This document shows, piece by piece, positions 5,019-10,603 of a stretch of DNA of 12,385 nucleotides (position 1 is its first letter; each line of letters opens with the position of its first letter). Both the position numbers and the translations under genes were made by a program. The notes beneath the pieces are model-generated. The model searched no databases. It was not told the DNA's origin and saw only the letters and a program-made list of their open reading frames with translations. Source of the stretch: Patescibacteria group bacterium (GTDB taxonomy: Bacteria > Patescibacteriota > Minisyncoccia > Phycocordibacterales > UBA12445). The stretch covers positions 1 through 12,385 of the forward strand of contig JAKLHJ010000021.1 of NCBI GenBank assembly GCA_022710205.1, read 5' to 3'.

Positions 5019-5423
5019 TTAGTCGAGAATGGTCATGATGGCTTCCTCATCGTTGGTAAGCGACCATTCAGAGGTTTCCGTGTCGAAAAAGAGATCGAGA
5101 AAACCTTGTTCTTGTTGGTCTTCCGATTCCGAGAAATAAGACAAGGTTACCACAATAGATTTCGACATTTTGGGGGTGGGGTCGTCATCAATATATTCGA
5201 AATCACGGTTTCTGCTCATAATTGTTCCTTCGAGGACGATGATGTCGTCGTATTCGTCGTAATGCGCAACCTGGACGGTTTTGCCGACCCCGGGAACCTC
5301 CGGGGGGAAATGAACGATTCTGGATGCGCGATCGAGTCGGTCTCTTCTTTCCCTTTTTGTCGCAGCCTCTTCTGCCTTTTTGGGCAGCTCTTTTTCGGGG
5401 TTTCTCTTCCAGAAATTGAACAT
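5019..5423 (-). CDS. Acidic 134-residue cytosolic protein, unknown
   Basis: The protein begins MFNFWKRNPEKELPKKAEEA, with a strongly basic, charged N-terminal region to residue 35 (KRERRDRLDRASR). A beta-rich part follows: GVGKTVQVAHYDEYDDIIVL, then acidic turns (YIDDDP) and an end with FFDTETSEWSLTNDEEAIM. GVGKT resembles part of a P-loop, but the rest of a Walker A and any Walker B are missing, so I do not call it a nucleotide-binding protein. It has no membrane segment. The ATG at 5423 follows AAGGAGGGAT. It is co-directional with the anchored protein at 4473-5003, 15 nt apart, so the two may work together at the membrane. Confidence 0.78.
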   Translation of the reverse strand: MFNFWKRNPEKELPKKAEEAATKRERRDRLDRASRIVHFPPEVPGVGKTVQVAHYDEYDDIIVLEGTIMSRNRDFEYIDDDPTPKMSKSIVVTLSYFSESEDQQEQGFLDLFFDTETSEWSLTNDEEAIMTILD

Positions 5424-5494
5424 AGTTATCCCTCCTTGTTTCTTGGGAGCCTGTGGCTCGTTATTATTGTGTAAATGAGCGTACCTGATTCAAG

Positions 5495-5523
5495 ACACTA
5501 CCTCTTTTTGAACGTGGTGTCAA
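5495..5523 (-). promoter_or_regulatory. Possible promoter of the 5423-4473 operon
   Basis: On the minus strand a perfect TTGACA (5518-5523) with a 17-nt spacer and a weak -10, TAGTGT (5495-5500). It lies back to back with the parB promoter candidate in the 277-bp gap at 5424-5700. That gap holds nothing else that I can identify except a short GAGCC/GGCTC hairpin near 5449-5461. Confidence 0.4.
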
Positions 5524-5574
5524 TTCAAATATTTTCCCACAAATTTTGCACAGGTTTTTCTACTTTTTCGCTTT

Positions 5575-5602
5575 TTGCAAAAGCGCGAAGTGGTGCTAAA
5601 AT
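5575..5602 (+). promoter_or_regulatory. Candidate parB promoter
   Basis: TTGCAA (5575-5580), a 16-nt spacer and TAAAAT (5597-5602) with an upstream TG (5594-5595, extended -10). A second TATAAT at 5671-5676 lacks a good -35 but would give a shorter leader. Confidence 0.45.
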
Positions 5603-5700
5603 CAAGCTATTAGAAAGTAGGGGATAGAAGGTAGAGAGTAGATACAAACTGTTCTTTATCTTCTATTTTTTATAATTCAGTTAATATATTTTCATAAACA

Positions 5701-6684
5701 ATGAACGACCAAATAGAAAGCAAGAATAACATAAGCAATTCGATATTTTGGATCGAGACGGACAAGATCGTTCCGAACCCCTATCAACCCCGAAAAGAGT
5801 TTGATGAAAAAGCGCTCCGCGAGCTTGCCGATTCTATCAAACAATACGGAATACTTCAGCCACTTGTTGCTACAAGGCGTGAAATAGAAAAAGAAGACGG
5901 TGGCCTCGCTGTCGAATATGAGCTTATTTCCGGAGAGAGAAGGCTTCGCGCATCCAGACTCGCAGGACTTTCACAGGTGCCTGTGGTTATTAGGACCGGA
6001 GAACAGTCGGACACACTTAAATTCGAGCTTGCGATAATCGAGAACTTACAGAGAGAGGACTTGAACGTTATCGACAGGGCCAAGGCATTTCAGGCGCTCG
6101 CCGATAAATTTAACTATAAACATGCAGAGATTGCAGTGAAGGTGGGCAAGAGCCGTGAGTATGTTTCAAACAGCATCAGAGTGCTCGCATTATCACCGGA
6201 AATTCAAGATGCGCTTATAAACAAGAAAATCACAGAAGGCCATTGCAGACCGCTTCTCATGCTCGGCAATAAACCGGAAGAACAAATAACTCTTTTTAAG
6301 GAAATTATTTACAAGAAGCTCACTGTGAGGGAGGCGGAATCAATCTCAAGGCACATTGCGACAGATAAGGTCAGGAAGAAAGAATATATGATGGACCCGG
6401 ATATTCTTGATATGGAGTCGAAGCTCACAGAGAAGCTCGGAACGCGTGTTCATATTGAAAAGAAAGATTTTGGAGGCAAGGTGACGATAGATTTCTTCTC
6501 GAAGGATGACCTGAGGAGTCTGCTTGATATGGTCTCAAAAGGGAAGATAGTTATTCCAAAGAACACAACAGTTGCCATAACCGAAACGTCCGCCGTCTCG
6601 GAAGCGGGGACGCCTGTTGATGACAGCACGCCGGACGAAGTAGATGATTCGGAGTTATATTCGATAAAGAACTTTTCACTATAA
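5701..6684 (+). CDS. parB: Chromosome partition protein ParB (Spo0J/Noc family)
   Basis: ParB binds parS sites near the origin, spreads as a CTP-dependent DNA clamp and works with ParA and SMC to segregate chromosomes. The 327-residue protein has the family layout. The N-terminal ParB/Srx-type domain begins WIETDKIVPNPYQPRKEFDE (from residue 17) with QYGILQPLV and the CTP-binding GERRLRA box (78-84). ENLQREDLNVIDRAKAF (114-130) follows, then a helix-turn-helix around 138-163 (HAEIAVKVGKSREYVSNSIR). The linker ALINKKITEGHCRPLLML is typical. The C-terminal part is acidic at the end and diverged. No ParA gene precedes it, and no canonical parS (TGTTTCACGTGAAACA-like) is seen in the window. The upstream region holds a promoter candidate and no clear Shine-Dalgarno. 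Expression probably ends near 6818. Confidence 0.95.
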   Translation: MNDQIESKNNISNSIFWIETDKIVPNPYQPRKEFDEKALRELADSIKQYGILQPLVATRREIEKEDGGLAVEYELISGERRLRASRLAGLSQVPVVIRTGEQSDTLKFELAIIENLQREDLNVIDRAKAFQALADKFNYKHAEIAVKVGKSREYVSNSIRVLALSPEIQDALINKKITEGHCRPLLMLGNKPEEQITLFKEIIYKKLTVREAESISRHIATDKVRKKEYMMDPDILDMESKLTEKLGTRVHIEKKDFGGKVTIDFFSKDDLRSLLDMVSKGKIVIPKNTTVAITETSAVSEAGTPVDDSTPDEVDDSELYSIKNFSL

Positions 6685-6713
6685 AGATAAAGATTGCAAC
6701 AAAATCTTTAGCT

Positions 6714-6786
6714 GTCATTCCCGCGAAGGCGGGAATCTATGGAAGCTGAGATATAAAAGATGGATTCCCGCCTTCGCGGGAATGAC
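6714..6786. repeat. REPIN-like element: two REP palindromes in inverted orientation
   Basis: Two 24-bp arms (6714-6737 and 6763-6786) are exact inverted copies. Each is itself a palindrome, starting GTCATTCCCGCG and containing GGCGGGAATC. They are separated by a 25-nt AT-rich spacer. This is the classic head-to-head REP pair that is spread in trans by tyrosine (RAYT) transposases in other bacteria. No such transposase gene lies in this window. It sits 29 nt after parB. Confidence 0.85.
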
Positions 6787-6792
6787 AAACAC

Positions 6793-6818
6793 AAACCCCG
6801 TATCATTTGTGGGGTTTT
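6793..6818 (+). terminator. Terminator downstream of parB
   Basis: AAACCCC (6793-6799) pairs with GGGGTTT (6811-6817) across an 11-nt loop, followed by TTTTACTTTT. A competing CACAAA/TTTGTG pairing exists in the same stretch. Confidence 0.65.
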
Positions 6819-6879
6819 ACTTTTGCACGATTTTGATGTAAAAATAGGACAGAAAAAAGAACATTTACAGAAAGGGGAG

Positions 6880-7023
6880 ATGGTCGTGGCCAAGAAAGAA
6901 AGAAGCAGGGATAAGTCCAAGAAGAAGCGAGGTCCGAAGAGGACCAAGTCCCAAAAGTCCGCGGAAAATTTCATTGCCTATCTGAAGAAGTCCGGTCTTG
7001 TTGACGGCTTTGGAGAATATTAG
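6880..7023 (+). CDS. Small lysine-rich protein, unknown
   Basis: This 47-residue frame starts at the ATG at 6880, behind AAAGGGGAG. A GTG two codons later (6886) has better Shine-Dalgarno spacing and may be the true start. The first 25 residues are very basic (KKERSRDKSKKKRGPKRTKS), followed by an amphipathic segment, AENFIAYLKKSGLVDGFGEY. The composition suggests binding to RNA, ribosome or DNA; no family was recognised. A longer version starting further upstream would translate the REPIN element and is not credible. The gene at 7061 follows 37 nt later with its own strong SD, so the two may be co-transcribed. Confidence 0.7.
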   Translation: MVVAKKERSRDKSKKKRGPKRTKSQKSAENFIAYLKKSGLVDGFGEY

Positions 7024-7060
7024 ATAGCTAGTTTCTCTTTAATTTAGACAAGGAGGAGTC

Positions 7061-7411
7061 ATGAGCAAGAAAACGAACTCTAAGTGTATCTTCAAACAAG
7101 AGTTGGATGACTATTTCAACGACAAATCTGTTCGTCTTCGCGTGAATAGGTCTCCCGAAGAAATTTCCAATATGAAGGAAGCTCTTCAGGGCGCGGTTTT
7201 CATGAAGATTCTTGCGACCGAAGCGCGCAAGCTGGAAAGAAACCGGCCGAAAGGAAACAAGCACCAGGAGGCGCTGGAGAAGATCATTAGGGACCTTTCT
7301 CTCGAGGTCTCTAGTCTTGATGACCGCGGTGCGGGTAACGATCTTTATGAGATGGCGCGGCGAATCGAGAAGACCGTTCGTTCTTTGAGGAAATTGCAGA
7401 AGCTTCTGTAA
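7061..7411 (+). CDS. Unknown helical 116-residue protein
   Basis: A perfect AAGGAGGAG Shine-Dalgarno precedes the ATG at 7061. The protein starts MSKKTNSKCIFKQELDDYFN and is mostly charged alpha helix: SPEEISNMKEALQGAVFMKI, then HQEALEKIIRDLSLEVSSLD, and a C-terminal helix with MARRIEKTVRSLRKLQKLL. It has no signal peptide or membrane segment. No family was recognised. A strong terminator 9 nt past the stop marks the end of a unit that probably also holds the lysine-rich gene at 6880-7023. The small size, strong SD and private terminator suggest good expression. Confidence 0.8.
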   Translation: MSKKTNSKCIFKQELDDYFNDKSVRLRVNRSPEEISNMKEALQGAVFMKILATEARKLERNRPKGNKHQEALEKIIRDLSLEVSSLDDRGAGNDLYEMARRIEKTVRSLRKLQKLL

Positions 7412-7420
7412 AACAGAGCA

Positions 7421-7444
7421 AGAGCACCACACGGTGCTCTTTTA
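7421..7444 (+). terminator. Terminator of the 7061-7411 unit
   Basis: AGAGCACC (7421-7428), loop ACAC, GGTGCTCT (7433-7440), then a T-rich tail. Confidence 0.9.
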
Positions 7445-7472
7445 TATTTTTATAAATATTATTTTATGTGGC

Positions 7473-7566
7473 AAAAAAAGGGGGGGGTGTATTATGTTTT
7501 TTAGATCTGAGTAGTTACGTTTATTTTTTACTACAATATCAGCCCAATCGAAATGATATTGTAGTA
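7473..7566. other. Gap between converging genes: purine run and 13-bp hairpin
   Basis: The gap at 7442-7579 contains an A7G8 homopurine run (7473-7487). It also holds a perfect 13-bp inverted repeat, TACTACAATATCA against TGATATTGTAGTA (7529-7541 and 7554-7566), with a 12-nt loop. On the minus strand the hairpin follows the rel stop by 13 nt but has an A-rich rather than T-rich tail. It is therefore not a standard terminator for rel, though it may protect the 3' end. No gene was found. Confidence 0.6.
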
Positions 7567-7579
7567 AGTTCCAAATTCA

Positions 7580-9094
7580 TTATTTTTTTTCCATTCTCTC
7601 GTTTTTCTTTTTTTTATTTGTCAGACATATTCTGATGCGCTTGATTGCCTCCGATGTTTTTGCATATTCGAGCCATTTTGGACTTGGGGTGCTCGAATCG
7701 CGTGTGATTATTTCAACGATGTCGCTATTTTTGAGTGCGGTGTCGAATGATGCCATCTTGCCGTTCACTTTCGCGCCGAAAGCGTGGTTGCCGATGTCTG
7801 TGTGTATTTGGTATGCGAAATCGAGTGGGCCGGCACCTTCCGGAAGCTCCACCACATCACCCTTGGGGGTGAATACGAATATCTGATTATTGAAGAAGTC
7901 GGTCTTTAGGTTGTCCAGGAAATTCTCTGATTCATGGACGCTCTTTTGCCACTCGATAAGTTCACCGATCCATTTCAGCTTTTTGCTAAGCACGGCGCCT
8001 TTATCTTTTCTTTTGCCGGACTCATCGTAGGCAAGGTGAGAGGCGATACCGTATTCGGCCTCGTCGTGCATCTGATCGTTCCTTATCTGTATCTCGACAA
8101 TACCGCCGTCACCCGTGAAGATGACTGTGTGAATGCTCTGATAGCCGTTCGGTTTTGGTACCGCGATATAATCTTTTAGGCGCTCAGGAAGAGGTCTCCA
8201 TGTATTGTGAATTATACCGAGCACCCTGTAGCAGTCTTCGGTCGTCGGGACAATGATACGGAGCGCAGAAAGGTCGTAGATCTTCTCGATGTCCATATTG
8301 TTCTTCTGAAGTTTTTTGAACAAGGAATATATGTGCTTCACACGGAAGTCGGTCTTGAATTTTGTTATTCCGGCTTTTGCGAGTCTCTTGCAGAGAAGGC
8401 GATTTATTTTTTCGAGCCTCTGCATAAACTCTTTGGACTTCTTTTGCCTCAAGCGGACCGTCTCTTTGTATTCAGCAGGCAAAATATATGGGAAGGCGAG
8501 GTCTTCAAGCTCTCCTTTGATATGTCCCATTCCGAGCCTGTTCGCGAGAGGGGCGTATATCTCGATCGTCTCAAGCGCTATCCTTCGCGCTTTTTCAGGC
8601 CTTATCTTGTAGAGGCTTTCGAGCGTGGCGGCATTGTTTAATCTGTCCGCAAGCTTGATGAGAAGCACGCGAATATCTTTGGCTGTCGCTACGAAAAGTT
8701 TTCGAAGGCTTTCGGCGTGTCGCTCGAGGCCGTGGTATTTTATCTTCCCCAGCTTCGTGACGCCGTCTATCATAAAGGCGATATCTTCTCCGAACTCGCG
8801 GATGACGTCTTCTTTTTTTGTCGGTGTGTCCTCGAGGACGTCGTGAAGAAGCCCGGCCGCGACCGTCTCCGCATCGGCTCTTATCTCCGCGAGATTTTTT
8901 GCGGTGCCGACAAGGTGCACAAGATATGGCTCACCGGACAACCTGTCGTAATTTTCGTGGGCCTTCTCTGCGAATTTGTATGCTTTTGTTATGAGCGCGG
9001 CATCTTTGTCTGAATATTTATACATCAAATCAAAAATCTCACGAAGATCTTTTTCGCTTGTGTCGGCGTGATGTTTTTTGGGTTCTTCTAGCAT
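7580..9094 (-). CDS. rel: Bifunctional (p)ppGpp synthetase/hydrolase (Rel), compact form
   Basis: Makes and degrades the alarmone (p)ppGpp in the stringent response. This 504-residue protein has an N-terminal HD hydrolase domain: SGEPYLVH with H60, LLHDVLEDT with H84/D85, and KLADRLNN with D150 and N154. A synthetase domain follows: RVKHIYSLFKKLQ at 251, IYDLSALRI at 272, RLKDYIAVPKPNGYQSIHT at 305, VEIQIRNDQMHDEAEYGIAS at 333. Then comes a TGS domain at about 405-465, from IFVFTPKGDVVELP. RLKD fits the RxKD motif of bifunctional enzymes, not the ExDD of synthetase-only RelA. The protein ends after TGS in a lysine-rich tail. The helical, zinc-finger and ACT/RRM modules of full-length Rel (about 700-750 residues) are missing, so ribosome-coupled control is probably altered. 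HN in the family's LHN is NN here. No clear SD precedes the ATG at 9094. Confidence 0.95.
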   Translation of the reverse strand: MLEEPKKHHADTSEKDLREIFDLMYKYSDKDAALITKAYKFAEKAHENYDRLSGEPYLVHLVGTAKNLAEIRADAETVAAGLLHDVLEDTPTKKEDVIREFGEDIAFMIDGVTKLGKIKYHGLERHAESLRKLFVATAKDIRVLLIKLADRLNNAATLESLYKIRPEKARRIALETIEIYAPLANRLGMGHIKGELEDLAFPYILPAEYKETVRLRQKKSKEFMQRLEKINRLLCKRLAKAGITKFKTDFRVKHIYSLFKKLQKNNMDIEKIYDLSALRIIVPTTEDCYRVLGIIHNTWRPLPERLKDYIAVPKPNGYQSIHTVIFTGDGGIVEIQIRNDQMHDEAEYGIASHLAYDESGKRKDKGAVLSKKLKWIGELIEWQKSVHESENFLDNLKTDFFNNQIFVFTPKGDVVELPEGAGPLDFAYQIHTDIGNHAFGAKVNGKMASFDTALKNSDIVEIITRDSSTPSPKWLEYAKTSEAIKRIRICLTNKKKKNERMEKK

Positions 9095-9118
9095 GTATTG
9101 ACAGATTTAATTTTCCTT

Positions 9119-9227
9119 TGTCACCTCGAGGCCGAAGGAAGCTAACATCGGCACCTGTAGACGGCTTGTTGAGAGATCTCTTGCTCAATTAGTGTATAAG
9201 CGATTCCTCGGTAAGCTCGGAATGACA
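9119..9227. repeat. Degenerate REPIN-like element upstream of rel
   Basis: On the minus strand it starts with GTCATTCCGAGCTTACCGAG (ending with GAATC) and finishes with CCTTCGGCCTCGAGGTGACA. These are diverged versions of the GTCATTCC...GGAATC end type, facing each other about 109 bp apart. Arm sequence has drifted from the 6714 copy. It fills much of the rel 5' side of the 317-bp gap at 9095-9411, where I see no gene. Confidence 0.5.
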
Positions 9228-9249
9228 AGACAATGATATACTCCTTCGA

Positions 9250-9292
9250 TTATAACACTAAAAAGAAAGCAGAAGTCCCTTGAGTGTTATAA
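9250..9292. repeat. 10-bp inverted repeat in the rel/orphan-operon gap
   Basis: TTATAACACT (9250-9259) and AGTGTTATAA (9283-9292) are exact inverted copies 23 nt apart. This may be a hairpin in the rel leader or a paired binding site. Confidence 0.5.
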
Positions 9293-9311
9293 ATTAACAT
9301 ATAATTGATGC

Positions 9312-9390
9312 ATTGACAAAGGTGTCAATAAATTATAGATTTTGTGTGAATTTAAGGCACCTTGTCAATTTATTAAAGTAGAAAGATAAT
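9312..9390 (+). promoter_or_regulatory. Tandem promoters built on inverted TTGACAAAGGTG motifs
   Basis: P2: TTGTCA (9362-9367), 17-nt spacer, GATAAT (9385-9390), with the start near 9397 and the SD following. P1: TTGACA (9313-9318), 17-nt spacer, TAGATT (9336-9341). The P1 -35 lies in a 7-bp inverted repeat, ATTGACA/TGTCAAT (9312-9329). The larger ATTGACAAAGGTG recurs inverted as CACCTTGTCAAT (9358-9369), one base shorter, over the P2 -35. A minus-strand TTGACA (9323-9328) could serve rel. The layout suggests a regulator covering both -35 boxes. Confidence 0.6.
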
Positions 9391-9411
9391 ACACGAAAGG
9401 GAGGTTCTGAT

Positions 9412-9843
9412 ATGAAAAATCCAAGTATCATTTTGCGCTGTAGTATTGAAGATAAGCCTTGCGTATTTACTCAGGCGGGACTGACTGTTGTTGGTCCGGA
9501 AACGGGCGACCAGCTTCCTTCGCTCAAGCGAATCTTCGCAAGCGGAGAGGTTGTCATGCATCACGAATATCTGCAGTTAAAAAAGGGATGGTTTTCCACT
9601 TTTAATCTCAGTGTTCAATTGCTTGCAGGAAAGAATTTTGATTTTAAGGAATATTTGCCGTATCTGAAGCAGTTAGTGAAAACCAGATACAGCTACTATG
9701 CCCTTGACGTGTGGTTTGATATTGAGAACGATGTTCTCTGGACCACCGGCTCAGTCCTCGGCGCGGCTACACTTTTACAAGACCTTTGCAACACCAAAGA
9801 GAATTGGGAAAAGAAGAAGCGCCCAAAGAAATTCATCGACTAG
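9412..9843 (+). CDS. Unknown 143-residue protein, first gene of an orphan operon
   Basis: The ATG at 9412 follows GGGAGG. The protein starts MKNPSIILRCSIEDKPCVFT and has an alternating beta-rich half: VFTQAGLTVVGPETGDQLPS, then EVVMHHEYLQLKKGWF. An aromatic middle follows (FKEYLPYLKQLVKTRYSYYA), then WFDIENDVLW and a basic tail (ENWEKKKRPKKFID). No signal peptide or strong membrane segment was seen and no family was recognised. The stop TAG overlaps the first base of a GCGCCAAGCGC hairpin that sits before the SD of the next gene, so the three genes to 10442 are probably one transcript. It is controlled by the tandem promoter region at 9312-9390. Confidence 0.8.
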   Translation: MKNPSIILRCSIEDKPCVFTQAGLTVVGPETGDQLPSLKRIFASGEVVMHHEYLQLKKGWFSTFNLSVQLLAGKNFDFKEYLPYLKQLVKTRYSYYALDVWFDIENDVLWTTGSVLGAATLLQDLCNTKENWEKKKRPKKFID

Positions 9844-9864
9844 CGCCAAGCGCGTAAGAAAGGG
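9843..9864 (+). promoter_or_regulatory. Stem-loop plus SD module, copy 1
   Basis: GCGC, CAA, GCGC forms a small hairpin, then AAGAAAGGG provides the Shine-Dalgarno for the ATG at 9874. It matches the module at 10096-10117 at 19 of 21 positions. It begins in the stop codon of the preceding gene. Confidence 0.6.
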
Positions 9865-9873
9865 ATGATTGCA

Positions 9874-10002
9874 ATGATCAATTGCTTAACGTTTGCTCTC
9901 GCAGTAATGGTCGCCACTATCTTCGTTGTCGGGCTGGTTTATATTTTCGCCCGCTTCTTTTGCTGGGCAAAATCAGAACGTTTCTGGGAGGATCTCTTCT
10001 AG
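9874..10002 (+). CDS. Small membrane protein, ends at an in-frame amber codon
   Basis: A 42-residue frame starts at the ATG at 9874, 9 nt after AGGG. An in-frame ATG at 9865 directly abuts the SD and is less likely. MINCLTFALAVMVATIFVVG then LVYIFARFFCWAK is one membrane helix (about residues 4-29) followed by an amphipathic SERFWEDLF end. The stop is TAG at 10000-10002. The same frame then stays open for another 27 codons and encodes a second hydrophobic segment (10003-10086). The full frame looks like a two-helix membrane protein of about 70 residues, interrupted by one TGG-to-TAG change (FWEDLF, then W in place of the stop). It is either a recent nonsense mutant or a readthrough case. Gene 2 of the 9412-10442 operon; function unknown. 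Confidence 0.6.
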   Translation: MINCLTFALAVMVATIFVVGLVYIFARFFCWAKSERFWEDLF

Positions 10003-10086
10003 AGAGGAACGATTCGGGCTGTCGCCATCTCTACGAGTGGCGCATTCTTTATTGCTCTTTTTAATGAGTTTGGCCTCTTGAAATAA
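10003..10086 (+). pseudogene. In-frame continuation of the small membrane protein
   Basis: From 10003 the frame of the 9874 gene continues RGTIRAVAISTSGAFFIALF then NEFGLLK and ends in TAA at 10084-10086. Residues AVAISTSGAFFIALF form a plausible second membrane helix. There is no ATG, GTG or TTG with an SD that would start it on its own, so it probably belongs to the upstream gene. Confidence 0.5.
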
Positions 10087-10095
10087 TAATATCTG

Positions 10096-10117
10096 GCGCC
10101 AAGCGCGCGAGAAAGGA
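10096..10117 (+). promoter_or_regulatory. Stem-loop plus SD module, copy 2
   Basis: GCGC, CAA, GCGC (10096-10106), then GAGAAAGGA, before the ATG at 10128. It is nearly identical to copy 1 at 9843-9864. The module may set mRNA cleavage or ribosome loading between genes of the operon. Confidence 0.6.
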
Positions 10118-10127
10118 AAAGTGAGAA

Positions 10128-10442
10128 ATGAGCAAAGGTGATGCTTTCAGCGAACTCCTCGATCAGTTGAACGAATTCTTCAAGGAAAATAGAGGCAGGG
10201 GAACCGAGAAGTCTGCCATCGAGATTATCGTCATGAAGGACGAGATCATCAACAATTACCGTGCGAAGATCATGGAATTGGCGAAGACTCTCGGTGAACG
10301 CGAAGGCCAGCTTGCCACCAAGCGTGCCGAGTGCACGATGCTCTCGGCGCAGGTGACCGAGCTCACCGCTCGCGTAGAGGAGCTTACGCATCAGCGTGAT
10401 GCCGCCAATGCCGAAGTGGAATGTCTCAAGCAGAAGTCGTAA
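10128..10442 (+). CDS. Coiled-coil 104-residue protein, unknown
   Basis: Third gene of the orphan operon, starting at the ATG at 10128 behind AAAGGA. Residues 1-25 (MSKGDAFSELLDQLNEFFKE) are amphipathic. After a short RGRGTEK linker the protein forms one long coiled coil: IVMKDEIINNYRAKIMELAK, then REGQLATKRAECTMLSAQVT and ARVEELTHQRDAANAEVECL, with clear heptad spacing of hydrophobics. It ends KQKS. It has no signal peptide or membrane segment. Its role is unknown; a self-associating cytoplasmic rod or adaptor for the neighbouring small membrane protein is a guess. A strong terminator follows directly (10446-10481). Confidence 0.82.
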   Translation: MSKGDAFSELLDQLNEFFKENRGRGTEKSAIEIIVMKDEIINNYRAKIMELAKTLGEREGQLATKRAECTMLSAQVTELTARVEELTHQRDAANAEVECLKQKS

Positions 10443-10445
10443 CAG

Positions 10446-10481
10446 CCGCCGCTCGACAGCAATGTCGAGTCGGCGGTTTTT
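10446..10481 (+). terminator. Terminator of the 9412-10442 operon
   Basis: CCGCCG plus CTCGACA pairs with TGTCGAG plus CGGCGG (one bulged T) over a GCAA loop, then TTTTT (10477-10481). Confidence 0.93.
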
Positions 10482-10495
10482 CTTTGCTCGAAGAT

Positions 10496-10558
10496 GTCAT
10501 TCCCGACCTGATTGGGAATCTAAGGTAATACATGGTTCCCTGCCTACGCGGGGATGAT
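10496..10558. repeat. REPIN-like element, diverged arms
   Basis: GTCATTCCCG, a loop, TGGGAATC (10496-10520) faces GGTTCCC, a loop, GGGGATGAT (10534-10558). It has the design of the 6714-6786 element, but the arms have drifted and the spacer is 13 nt. It lies between the operon terminator and the converging topA end, where no other topA terminator is visible. Confidence 0.7.
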
Positions 10559-10603
10559 ATTTGGAGTTTGAGAAAGACGGCTTTTGACTTTATGGGCTTG
10601 GGA

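Noticed and set aside
5019..5423. Possible P-loop (GVGKT) in the 134-residue protein
   Set aside because: The Walker A is incomplete (no GxxxxGK[ST] spacing), there is no Walker B, and the surrounding sequence is not NTPase-like.
5424..5700. parS site or replication origin next to parB
   Set aside because: No TGTTTCACGTGAAACA-like palindrome or DnaA-box cluster was seen in this gap or elsewhere in the window.
6708..6974. Open frames on both strands through the REPIN (SFPRRRESIF and MDSRLRGND type)
   Set aside because: These are the usual spurious translations of GTCATTCCCGCG repeats; only the ATG/GTG near 6880 with an SD is credible.
8207..8641. 144-codon plus-strand frame inside rel
   Set aside because: It is antisense to conserved Rel domains, has no SD, and is explained by codon structure of the minus strand.
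10000..10002. Genome-wide reassignment of UAG
   Set aside because: TAG ends the gene at 9412-9843, the lysine-rich gene, parts of the minus-strand set and topA without hydrophobic or conserved continuation, so it is a normal stop here.
9999..10391. 130-codon minus-strand frame starting MRKLLYASGELG
   Set aside because: Antisense to the coiled-coil gene, which has an SD, promoter and terminator; no SD supports the minus frame.
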